From Rhizopus sp. PT2906 (Eukaryota > Mucoromycota > Mucoromycetes > Mucorales > Rhizopodaceae), in contig JAMYHX010000275.1 of NCBI GenBank assembly GCA_025529335.1, forward strand, positions 1-56,114: a stretch of DNA of 56,114 nt, read 5' to 3'. Below are positions 23,244 through 33,440 of the stretch, one piece after another (position 1 is the first letter of the stretch; each line of letters begins with the position of its first letter). The position numbers and the translations under genes are program-made. The notes beneath the pieces are model-generated. The model saw only the letters and a program-made list of their open reading frames with translations. It did not search any database and was not told the DNA's origin.

Positions 23244-25598
23244 ATGGGCAAATCAACTCAAGAATTAAAGTATAAACGACTTAAAGTTGGACACGCCTGC
23301 TATGTTTGCAGGAGTAAAAAAATAAAGGTACATACATATACCTATAGGTTGTCATTTGTATTAAACTTTTCCTTTGCAGTGTGATGGATTACGACCTTGT
23401 ATGCAGGTAGAAGATTATACGATACATCATCGATTGATTACTAATCTTTTGTTTATATTAGTGTAAAGGTACATGGTCCCTTTTCTTTTTGGCAAAAATT
23501 TTTGTTTCTAACTTCAATGATAGCTCGTGGTAGAAATTGCATAGCCTCAAAGACAGATTCTGCTTCTCCGGCTGCATCGGATGTCAACAAAGATGGTTTA
23601 GAAAGTAGTAACAGTAGTGGTAGTGAATCAGACGATGAATCCATTCTTTTCTCATGGTCCCGAAAGCCTTCGCCAAGCAATACTGATATATCAATCTTGC
23701 AAAATGAATCCTGGACAAGCCATATCGCAGCTTCAATTGCTGAGTATATTAAAGGGGAGGATCAAGACATGCTCAGCTTTGAATATCCTTCATTTGGAAA
23801 CTTTGTTCGTTGGACAAATGAGCCTGCTTTGCCAACTCATTATTCTCACCCTATCGAGATGCCTACAGCGGATGTTCAGATGAAAATGATTGACACGTTC
23901 TTCAAGTCATGTTATTCTATTTTACCAATCATTCCCAAAGATCTTTTCTATCAGCAGCTTCGCGTCAAAGGCCCACTGATAACACCACTTTTATTAAACG
24001 CTATCTACTGTCTTGTTAGTAATAATGTTGAAATGCAAGATGTTCCAAAGGCTAGTGTTTTCTTTAACCGAGCCAAGAAGATGGTAGATGATTTTCTCGA
24101 CCTTCCACGTGTAAGCACTGTAATCGCACTCTGCCTTTTGTCGTTATATGAACCTGCTCCTTCAAGAGGACAAACAACATTAGGCGCACGACATTGTCGC
24201 ACCTGGATTTACTGCGGCATGGCTTCTCGTATGTGCCTGGAGCTAGGCTTGAATATCGATAAACCAGAAACACGGAGAAACATGGATTGCCAAGAGATTG
24301 AACTACGACGAAGAGCCTTTTGGGGATGTTACATTCTTGATAAATTTCAAAGCCAGGAGTGGGAAAGGTCCTGGATCCTACCATCATCACTATCAAGAGT
24401 ATCTTTACCTAATGCGATGCCTAAAGACGACGAGATGGAGCAAATAATTATCCAAGAGTTCATTCAATCCGCAAAGCTTGCCATGATTGCTGAAGAAGGC
24501 TTACAAATCCGTTCCCTGTTTGCTATTCACGATGGCAACAATCTGGCTGTTATCCAGGGCCAACTGGAGCAATACTATGCAAGGATTATGCATTGGAAGC
24601 AAAATTCTCCGTTTCTGGAAGATTTTTCCTGTCAAACAACAAACGAAGCATTAAAAAAATTTGGCCCATCCTACAACCAAATATGCTTCTATCTTATGGT
24701 TGTCGAAACTCTCCACTTTTTGCCTCAAAATGCGGAAAGAGCTGCTGAGCTTCGTACCTATGCTACGAAACTTGTAAATTATGCCGAGAGAATATATCAC
24801 CATTCTTCCAAAATAGTTCAATACGAATTCCTGGCTCATGCAGTCGGCGCCGCATTTCGCGTACACAAACTTTATTTAAAAAGCGAAGATGCATCCATTG
24901 CAAAGGACTCCTGTGACATGATTGATAAATGTCTCAAATTGCTTTCAAAAATACAAGATCGTGTGTCCATTCCCCATTTTTCCGAAATTATCCGTCATTT
25001 GGTTTATAAGCACCAAAGTTTTAAAAAGAATCAGCACCTGGAATTAACACGAAAACAGGCACAAGATCAACCCACTGCGCCTACCCCGCTTGTACCATCT
25101 TTAAAAAAAAGCCACCCCAACAACAACACATCTGATACGTGTCAGCAGGTGATATCTCCAGCCACAGAAATCTCGCTGCGCAAAGACATCCATCGCTTGT
25201 CTATCAACACTGATCTTCGTGATCAACAACAGCCATGGTTACAAGCACTCCAAGATATTGCAGATATACAATCAATAGCTGCCTCTACTACAACCCTGGA
25301 AGATTCCATTCAGCAAATCAGCCCTTCTTCTAGCTCTCTTCAAGGTGAACTGTCGTGGTCGGCGCCAATGATTCCAAACACTACATTCCCATTCACTGTT
25401 GCCGAATTATCCTATCAAGAGCAATCTTACCTGAGTCCACCAAGCTTAAATTATTTAACATCCAATTCTTTTCATCAAGATATTCCCACACTCTATACAA
25501 ACGAACCATACACTTACTTGTTATCAAGCCCAACCGATGTCTTTCCAGCCATGTCAAATACTCCAACTGCTTTACAGCAAATGTCCTATATGAACTAA
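23244..25598 (+). CDS. Zn2Cys6 fungal transcription factor with fungal_trans domain
   Basis: Four exons, 730 codons plus a stop in frame: 23244-23327, 23380-23406, 23462-23468 and 23524-25598. Joined, residues about 17-44 form a textbook binuclear zinc cluster: HACYVCRSKKIK, CDGLRPCMQ, CKARGRNC (C-x2-C-x6-C-x5-C-x2-C-x6-C). The exon at 23462-23468 is only 7 nt (TGTAAAG) and supplies the fifth Cys. Reading through either flanking intron meets a stop or destroys the cluster. Downstream is an acidic Ser-rich linker, then a fungal-specific regulatory domain (about residues 150-480) with DTFFKSCYSILPIIPKDLF, ARHCRTWIYCGMASRMCLEL and RRRAFWGCYILDKF. The C-terminal ~200 residues are low complexity (Gln, Ser, Pro, Thr) and likely activate transcription. 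Targets are unknown. Confidence 0.92.
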
Positions 25599-25928
25599 CC
25601 GAGAAATTATTTGTGTATTTATTTATTTTCTTCATCTCTTTAAGCATCTCATATGCTGGCCATGCATTGTTTTTTTTTTTTTTTTTGAATATATTAACCT
25701 GTTAATAAATTGTACAAGTATATATTTGCACATACACTTAATTCCAGTGTTCCACAGTGTCATATTTTTACAGGAAAACACAACCCCAGTTTCATTTAAA
25801 AGTAAGTTATTAAATAAGATTGCAAAATAGAAAGTCATTATTTTATTAGTTCATCTTGTTCTAACATTCATTTTACATCTAAAAGAGGAAAAAACTTCTT
25901 ACTAGGATCAAAGAAATATGAGAGCAGT
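25599..25928. other. Convergent 3' intergenic region
   Basis: 330 bp between the stop of the Zn2Cys6 gene and the stop of the bZIP gene. Contains a T-tract at 25669-25686 and AATAAA-like sequence (TTAATAAAT near 25700) that could serve polyadenylation. No gene is visible. Confidence 0.5.
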
Positions 25929-26457
25929 TTAAGTGATACTTGCCTGTATATTGAGTTGGTTATCTGGATGATCATAACACGTAATATCATCTATGAAGAA
26001 TACCTAGGATCAAGGGTACTTTATAATAATAATTATTTTTAAAAAAAAACTTGCCTATGTGATCATTTGATACCATATTGTGACTCATAAACAAAGGATT
26101 GGCCGTCATTGAAGAGCAGTCTATATGATAATATGTAAAAGGGGGGTCCACCACTGCTATATGTATATTCTTACACTGCGTTAGTTGCTTATTTTCTTCA
26201 AAAAGTCTATTTGTTAGTTTTCTTAAAGAATAGAGTTCTTCATGCAACGCTAGACACTGTCTTTCTGCATTTTCTGCACGATGAACAGTTCTTTCAAGTT
26301 CTTGATTTAATCTTTTGGTTGAAATGTGCATGCGCATGATGGATTCTTCTAATCCCTTAATATACTTTTTTCGTCGAAACCGAAATGCTGCTTGAGATTG
26401 ACGATTGCGTTCCTTTTTGTTTCCTATAACGCATTTCTGTTCTTTGACTGAATCCAT
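25929..26457 (-). CDS. bZIP transcription factor
   Basis: ATG at 26457 (MDSVKEQK). Residues about 13-33 hold the bZIP basic region: NKKERNRQSQAAFRFRRKKY, with the invariant Arg after AAF. A leucine-zipper coiled coil follows (LEESI, LNQEL, LHEEL, LRKL, LFEENKQL at about seven-residue spacing). The class resembles fungal AP-1/ATF-like factors rather than C/EBP. The frame reads to a stop at 25987. A better C-terminus comes from splicing a GC-AG intron (25991-26054, donor AG|GCAAGT, acceptor TTCATAG), which continues to DDITCYDHPDNQ and a stop at 25929, giving 154 codons plus a stop in frame. Both versions share the DNA-binding part. It lies 158 bp upstream of, and on the same strand as, the next gene's stop. 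Confidence 0.85.
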
Positions 26458-26615
26458 TGGTCAATTGACACAAATAAAAAAAAAGGGGGAGAATTTATCA
26501 GCGCTGTTATTCTTAAAGTGAGGTTAGCATCTATCCTGCATGAACATACGGACTCTTGTATTCTTAATTCTTATTTAAAGCAAAATATGAAAAAGAGAGT
26601 AAAAATGACATTGAT

Positions 26616-27768
26616 TTAATAATAAATAGAAGACGCTTTTGATGGCTCTACATTGCTTTCTCCAAACGTAATACGAGATCCGCCACCGATTGTACTTGCG
26701 AGTGGTTCAAAGTTAGTTTGTTGCAATACAACAGCGTTATCTGGTCTGTCCTTTTCAGTAAACAGAGTTGTGCTTCCATGGATGTAATTTGCTACAATAT
26801 CACGAGCCTTATGTAGCCCCATTTGGAAGAAGAAGCAGATAACGATGAACAATGAAATGATCACGTACCAAATGATTGCACTAGGGCCAACTGACCAATC
26901 CAAAAAGGAATACACCCACCATTGTTCACTATCAAGATATCAATAAATTGCTGTCGTTTCAGACGTATAACTTACACAGCAAAGATGATAAAGGTTAAAA
27001 ACATGTAAAGGACGACCGTTCCATAGACTAAGAAGATCATGCTTCTCTGAACTTTCATCCTATTGAATATAACTTCAACTACCAAGATAAATAAGGTGAC
27101 TGCGTGTAACGAGATGCTTATCCAAAAGTCAATTGGACTCAAATGCGCTAAATACAGTCATATAAGTGATTCATCTTTATCTTTATAAAGTATAGTTACC
27201 ATTAAATAATCGTTCCTGAGCTAGCAATGCCCAAAACACGACAGGAGTTTGGATGCTAAGGAGAAAGAAAATTCATGAGCAAGTACAGAAAAAAGGAGCA
27301 AAATTGCAGTATTACTTGAAGACAATGATTGTATGATACAAGTATACATATAAGTAATTCAATACAGGTGCTTGGTCAAGAAATGAATTAGGACGTTGTG
27401 ATGAAGATGAAGTAAACCATAAGTACTTTGCGTGGTGGTATTGAGTTGTCTAGAATACACAAGTTAGTCATAGTCATATTCCTTTTCAAAGATCAAATTA
27501 CCACAAGATAAGCATTAAGACCAATAAATGTTAGATCAGTAAAGTAGGCGAAAAAATGTCTGAATTGATCTGTTTTTATAGACCAAATGATATCAATCCA
27601 TAAAACTACAAAGCTATATAATACAAGAGGTAGTCGAATAATAAACAATGTCTTTGATGATACAAAGTTGGAACTGACAGCGCGTTCTGGTTCAAACTGA
27701 TCTAGTCCAAACCATTGAATGATGGTATTGTTTGATCGTTTTATGGGTTCATCGCGGTATTTGGACAT
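26616..27768 (-). CDS. Multipass membrane protein, FAR-17a/AIG1 or rolling-stone-like
   Basis: Spliced minus-strand gene from ATG 27768 (MSKYRDEPIKRS) to the stop at 26616, with about five short introns. It encodes at least six hydrophobic helices: LFIIRLPLVLYSFVVLWI, FTDLTFIGLNAYLV, PVLNYLYVYLYHTIIVF, PVVFWALLAQE, IDFWISVSLHAVTLFILVV and SAIIWYVIISLFIVICFFF. The sequence PVVFWALL followed by a His in the next-but-one helix (SLHAV) is the pattern of the FAR-17a/AIG1 and rolling-stone families of membrane proteins. AIG1 members hydrolyse fatty-acid esters of hydroxy fatty acids. The C-terminal ~70 residues are hydrophilic. I am sure it is a multipass protein, and less sure which family. GA/CT microsatellites at 27778-27815 and 27846-27906 flank its start. 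Confidence 0.65.
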
Positions 27769-27780
27769 GATTAAGAAATA

Positions 27781-27814
<34 letters not shown>

Positions 27815-28039
27815 AGGAGGTAAAAAAGGATAACTTCTCCTTCTGCACCTTTTCTCTCTTTCTCTCTCCATGTCTTTTTTCTCGTCATTCTCTCTCTCTC
27901 TCTTTTTTTTGTTCCTTTTATAGTAACCGTTTTTTATCTCCTTTATTTGTTTACTGTTCTTATTTTTACACAATTTATTAGATTCTTAGGGAGTTAAACA
28001 AACAATAAAACCATATGCAAGTGCAGCTTTTTTAATATA
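27769..28039. repeat. GA/CT microsatellites in the 5' region of the membrane-protein gene
   Basis: A GA run at about 27781-27815 and CT runs at about 27846-27906 lie within 140 bp upstream of the minus-strand start at 27768. On that strand they read as a CT run close to the start codon and a GA run further upstream. They are probably part of the promoter or leader. The rest of the 271 bp to the next stop shows nothing else. Confidence 0.6.
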
Positions 28040-30781
28040 TCATTCATCTCTTGCCGTTGCATTTCTTCTAGTTATACTTGCATTTGAGGTATCACTTGAA
28101 GAGCCTTCATTATATTCGGCTAAGGGTGGATGCTGCTCATTGCTATCATACATTGTTCTCACATTAAACGGTCCTCTAGCTGCCTCACCAATAGCCTGGC
28201 AACAGGACTGGCAGATATCCAAATGCTGGCCAATCGCTTCTCCTTTTTTCTTGGCTTTTATCAAGTAAACGATCCCATCTTTACCATAAAATAAAACAAT
28301 AGTAACTGCCACAAGCCACCAGGTGAGTAGGTTAAACGTGAGCATTGGCCATGTGCCACCATACCAGCGAACAAGCTCAATGAGATGTGTGATACGCCAA
28401 AGGAGGTACAGGATGACAAGCAATTGAAACCATGGACGGTTGCATAATGACGTTCGACGGTTCTTTCCTTGACCTAGACCTTTGCATTCGAATAAATACT
28501 GATCAGAAGACTTCCAAATAAAATACAAGATGAAGCCATTGACAGTAAAGATGAGCTCAAATGCAGTGTACAGCCATGTGTCTAAAGGAACCCATTGCTT
28601 ATCCGGAAAATACAAGCCCCACAGGAAAAAGTACCCTGCACCTTCATCGTCATTTCTTCCATAAGGAATGAATTTTGCATAAAACCAAGGCATAGTAAGA
28701 AAGCTAATAAGAAAAGTGAAACACATGTACCAAGTATTTGGTTGCTCCTCAGAAAACTGCAAGAATCGATGTGTCCAAATGTATATTGTCTTTTGGACGG
28801 AGGCGTATATGCTTTGGTATATTCCACAGTCGATTTCGTGTACATATAACAAGAGCATATTTCGCAAGTGAGCATTTACTAGATGACGACTTTCATAGTC
28901 AAGGTATAATTTGGGTATCAATATGGCCAATAGCATAGCGACTATAGAAAAAACACTTAAAAAGCGAAGCTATATAAATGTTTTGAGTTAAGCAAGATGT
29001 TGATATAATAAAAAATTCTTACAAGTTGTAATATATTTGGCCAAGTAATCCATTCACCAATGCCACTTTCAATATTGATTCTCAAACTATCCATTCTAAA
29101 CAGCGCTTCCCCTACGCCAATCTGTCCATCGGGTGCTGTTACTTCAATACGGATGGAGTGTGTCTTAAAATCATCAAAATCATTAGGCTCCCAGGTAGAT
29201 GTCCAAAGGGGCAAACTGCTGTTGTCTCCTGTAAACTGTGCAATAAAGGGATGACGCATGTCATCCACAAAGATCTTGGCTTTTAACTGCGTATGTTCAT
29301 ACTCTGAAAACACCAAGAATCGAATATGAGTGCTCGTTTGAGCGATTTTTAAAGGTTCTTTTGATGGTAAAGCATATCGAGCATCTTTAGGATTTGTGAT
29401 CAATACAATCGGAGCAGGTCGTAGCTTGCTGGATGGCCAAATGATTTTCAAATCCTCTGTGAGAGGAACATGCTTGTTATCATTTGTAATTGGTGGTATT
29501 TGTGAAATCGGTAAATCAACATCCACAAATGAAATCAAGTCATGATCAACTGCAACTATTCTGTATGATCCATGATCTTTCATATCTGATAGTTCCAATT
29601 CTAATGAATCTGTCTCTGAGTCATATGACTTTAAAGTGTCTCCTAAGCCTAAAATATTGTCATTTCAAACTATACCTCGAGCTTCTACTTAATTTTACCA
29701 GCATCGAATCCATGTAAATGTCCACAAAAATAAGCACTGACATAGCGTGCTAGATCTTTAAATCCGTATCCATCATCAGTTGTGCCAGTGGATAGTGTTA
29801 TTGTAGGATAATGCGAAAACTAAACAATGCATAAGTGAAGAAATGCTGGAATAAAAACATGGAATGATTACCAGAAAAGTATGATTGTATCTATTTGAAA
29901 TGACAGTTGATGCCAATCTATCCATAGTATTTGCCGTAAGATAGCCAAAATAGTCGAAGGGTCGTGATGGTCCCTTTATTGGACTGCAGAGCCTTGCATT
30001 AATATTTGCTAAAACAAAAAAGGAAGCCTTACGTTACTTACCAAGCATCTGCAGCGACAAAATTATATTCGCCAAACTCCTTTGATACTTTCCAACTGTA
30101 AACACCTTTGCCTTCTTTTAATAAATTGGCGCTTCTACCGTACGTTTTGTATAGATTATTCTCTGTCTGCCAGGACAGTAGGTCGGAGCAATCATTACTT
30201 CCTATGTCATACCAGGGAATATCAGAGGCTCCTTCTGTTATAGCAGTCTTGTAGACTTGCCACTCTTTGAGATACTGAGCAGATCCAGTGCGAGTTTTAT
30301 CTTCAGCATCAATCAAGTCACCCGTTACCACGACAAATTCTGGTCTATATTGATTTTGTTTGTTACTTTTTCTTATAAAACATACTGTGCTCCCCTCCCC
30401 CTTTTTTTTACCTAATAACTGGGAGTACTGATTGGAGGAAATGGAGAAAGTGAGTAGTATGGCCTTTAGACTGAAATTTCGATATATGAAGGTCAGATAT
30501 CTATTGAATTGAAAGCGACTGAGTATTCTCTTGTATGTGTCTTTATAAAGCCTGTTTTTTACTTGAACAAAATAAAATAGTCTGTCGGGTGAATCTCCCA
30601 AAGAGAGGGCCTGACTGAGCAAATCTAGATGATTCCTTTCGAATGTAGACTTAGAGTGCCATGATTCTATGAGATTAGGAAGCTTTAAATCTTTTGTAGA
30701 AGATAGATATAATAAGAACGCTCTCAGGAAACTAAATAGTGTTAATAGTAAGCATAATATAGATGAAAAAGAAAGTTTCAT
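28040..30781 (-). CDS. TMEM62-like transmembrane calcineurin-type phosphoesterase
   Basis: ATG at 30781 (MKLSFSSILCLLLTLFSF, a signal anchor), stop at 28040, with about six introns. An intron near 30485-30562 joins YFVQ to ISDLHISKF. Metallophosphoesterase motifs in order are SDLHIS, VVVTGDLID, WYDIGSNDCSD (where the family has a GNHD), FSHYP and FCGHLHGFDAG. Next come a beta-rich domain (LELELSDMKDHGSYR, PIVLITNPKDARY) and a C-terminal part with about six membrane helices (MCFTFLISFLTMPWF, LDTWLYTAFELIFTVNGFIL, WFQLLVILYLLW, TFNLLTWWLVAVTIVLFY). This domain order is that of TMEM62 proteins of unknown substrate, located in internal membranes. The GNHD block has lost its His codon, so catalysis may be weakened or absent. 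Otherwise the gene looks complete. Confidence 0.88.
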
Positions 30782-30949
30782 AAGAGAAAAAAACAAAAAA
30801 AAAAACAAAAGGCAGGTACAACGACTTCAAATTCAGGAAAGTAGGAATAAATCCTTCCTTTATTCGTTTCCATGACAGTCAGCGTGACACATACAGTCGT
30901 CCTACTGCCAAAATTGAACATCACCAGTAACTACAGTGTTTTGCGTTTG

Positions 30950-31125
30950 AAAATAGAATTTTTGAAGAATAAAAATATAATTTTTTGTTTGGCCAATAGA
31001 AATTTTTGAATTCAATAGAATTTTTTTAAAATCCAGTAGAAATCCTTGGGCAAGCAGTAGAAAGTTTTGATCATTGGTAGAAATGTTTGATCATCAATAT
31101 ACATATCACAAAAACAATAGAAAAA
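30950..31125. repeat. Array of ~21-bp TAGAAAT repeats at left end of inverted-repeat element
   Basis: Copies of a degenerate CARTAGAAATNTTTGA unit place their TAG at 30954, 30997, 31016, 31037, 31058, 31078 and 31118, with a weak copy (TATAATTTTTTG) near 30976. Spacing is 19-22 bp, about two DNA turns. Only the copy at 31078 and those inside it are matched at the right end of the element, so most of the array lies outside the paired repeats. Confidence 0.7.
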
Positions 31126-31603
31126 AAAAAGCTGGCATTAAAGCCAAAATGCCAAGGTTCACTGAGCAAGACCAACCAATATAGTCATAGGTCAATAACT
31201 AAGGCTAATATTACTAAAATTTTGCGCCTTAGATAAGTCTCGACAACTCACTAGGTATTGAAAAAATCTCAGTATAAAAATACATTGATGAGTAGAGATT
31301 TATATATATTCTATCATCAATACACATATCACAATATATATGAATGTATAAAAGATAAAACAAAAAATAAAAAAAAAACCGAGTAATACGCCTAATACTC
31401 TTAATACAGTGCTTCCACTCTCAATTTACTGAACTTTTGAAAGTAAATTGCCCAATAATTTGATCGACTTCTGGTCAAAATGGTTCTAAAGGTAGATTCA
31501 ATATGACTCTACATATAAAGCTTAGATATCGATTTTATGCTTATTTCACGATAGTATTTGATTATTTAATATAAGCAACACTAAAAACTTGCAAGTAATA
31601 AAA
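31078..31603 (+). repeat. Left 526-bp terminal inverted repeat
   Basis: Pairs with 35896-36421 on the opposite strand. The outer end is TAGAAATGTTTGATC and the inner end is TTGCAAGTAATAAAA, after which the two sides diverge at once. It contains an A10 run at 31121-31130 and another at about 31369-31378. No gene is read through it. Confidence 0.9.
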
Positions 31604-31665
31604 TAGAGAGTGTGTATATTCAACTAATGTAAATGACTAGGATGAAGGCTTTGTAAATTATGATA

Positions 31666-33440
31666 TTAATTTAAATCAATGGCATAGTTAATCACAGACT
31701 GCTTCCATGCAAGTATCTTGGGGACTTCTTGGATAAATGCTTTAAGTTTTCTGGGCGTATTTGGTATTTCGATATTTGCAGTTATGCTTCTGTACATAAC
31801 ATCGTCGTATTTGTGGAGTTTTTCAAAGTATATATTAAGTCCTGTTATAATAGGTGGAGATTTAGTGTAGAATAATTGAATTTAACAAGACATAGCATTA
31901 CCATAGCATCGCATACAAAACATTTGATCGGTATCAGTATCTTTCATAATTTTTGCCATGTTACGACACAACTTCTCGATATCGTTTGAATTCTTGCGAG
32001 ATGATGTCTTGTCATTGATACCCCCTGAGAATTCTATAATTACCGGAGCAATAGACTTGTTTCCAACCTTAAAGAGAATGCCATCAAATTTGCTTCGATC
32101 TGTTAAATAGAACTCTCTTTCGAGCCATGCGAGTTCTATGATATCATTATTTGGGAGGAACAATTGATTAACAAGATAAATGATTAGATAAGCTGCCGAT
32201 GTCCTCTCGAGCATGGTTTTGTTTATTGGATTTTGTGGAGAGTTCATCAGATCTAAACTACAGATGTGTGGATTAGCGATATGTAAATATAAATAATATG
32301 TCAACTAAAGGTTCCTTTTTGTCATACTTACAAGTATCTAGTTGTTACTTCGATGAAGCCAGCGTCATTATGGGCAACAAGATCAAAATCGCTTCGAAAT
32401 CCATTGTTATAAAGTGCTTGGCGTAGTATCTGTGATGATAAGGATGCCTCATTGAGCGCATTGCTAAGCTCAGTAGCATAAGTAGACAATGTCACCGGTT
32501 CAAGTTTAGTTTCTTCAACTATTAAATTGTAGCGGTCATTTCCAATCTCCGATCTCAATATATCTTTAGCTGCTGTTGAGGATAGGTCTACAATGTTGAG
32601 TTTTCCTACTCTACTCAATATTGGAATATAATTAATTAGTTCTGTAGATTCCTGAACATGTCCACAATAACAAATACTAACTGGTCTGATGGGAGGTTTG
32701 CAGTTTGGTGTAAAACCTTATCGGTTCCACTTCCAATGCCACTCGAAGTTTCGTCCTCAACTTCATTCTCAGTATCTTCAACCTCGTTAAGTTCTGGAGA
32801 CCTGGTTATTCCTAAAGACACCAATGACTCCTCGTCTGTATGTTTATCGGTATTATTACCCAAGCCATGAGCCTAAATAAATTATAAAATTAGTCTCTTG
32901 TTCTTTGGTATAATACTTGGCGAGCTGCTAGGGATTGGCATACATAGAAGCACAAGCGTAACACGAACCTTTTCAGCGAGCATTATGATATTCTTATTAG
33001 TTAAATCATTCAAACGAATGATAGTCTCCTAGTCTTGCCTTTGCATGATACGTCGCATAGTTCTATTGCTCTCTCTCGTATCCCAATAATCAGCATATCT
33101 TTTTCCAAATTCACTGCTTTCATCATTTCGCATCTGTGAAAAGTTGATTTATCAGAATTTGTAACAAACGTCAGGTTCTTTATCATGTACTTACATCAAA
33201 CAAATTTTGGGCTTCTTGAGCGATTTTGGTTAACCTGTTGCTTTGATTAATTGATAGTAATGTTAAAAGATCAAGATAATGGCTGTTTGTTGCGTGTTTA
33301 GTATTTTGAAATGTATCAGCGAATGTAAAGTAATCCAATTTAGGATTTGGTCCTTGTAATGCCGAATTCAACCATCCTTCATATTTGTAATCTTTTTTAA
33401 CACCACGTACGCGGATTTTGCTATGTTTTTTGGAAGGCAT
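31666..33440 (-). CDS. Unnamed Mucoromycota-type protein with PD-(D/E)XK-like core, inside the inverted-repeat element
   Basis: Minus-strand gene from ATG 33440 (MPSKKHSKIRVRG) to a stop at 31666, with about four introns. One joins GFIEVTTRYF to LDLMNSPQNP (donor near 32332) and one joins MFCMRCYG to LNIYFEKLHKYDD (donor near 31903). The C-terminal half has RSKFDGILFKVG, then APVIIEFSGGINDKTSSRK: an Asp, a hydrophobic strand and Glu followed by a Lys, resembling a PD-(D/E)XK nuclease fold. The protein ends with a helical segment (PNTPRKLKAFIQEVPKILAW). I recall similar uncharacterised proteins as multicopy in Mucoromycota genomes, but could not search. Two defects are visible: an in-frame TAG near 33030 (RQD-stop-ETIIRLND) and an unresolved frame change near 32650-32680. 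It may therefore be a slightly damaged copy. Function is unknown. Confidence 0.6.

Noticed and set aside
23502..23530. A separate start for the Zn2Cys6 gene at about 23502
   Set aside because: That point lies inside an intron and begins at TTG; the true ATG at 23244 restores the zinc cluster.
27749..27973. Arg/Glu-rich and Ser/Leu-rich frames
   Set aside because: Translations of the GA/CT microsatellite.
30368..30700. Minus-strand reading through the TMEM62-like introns as a longer N-terminus
   Set aside because: It disrupts the SDLHIS metal motif; canonical splice sites restore it.
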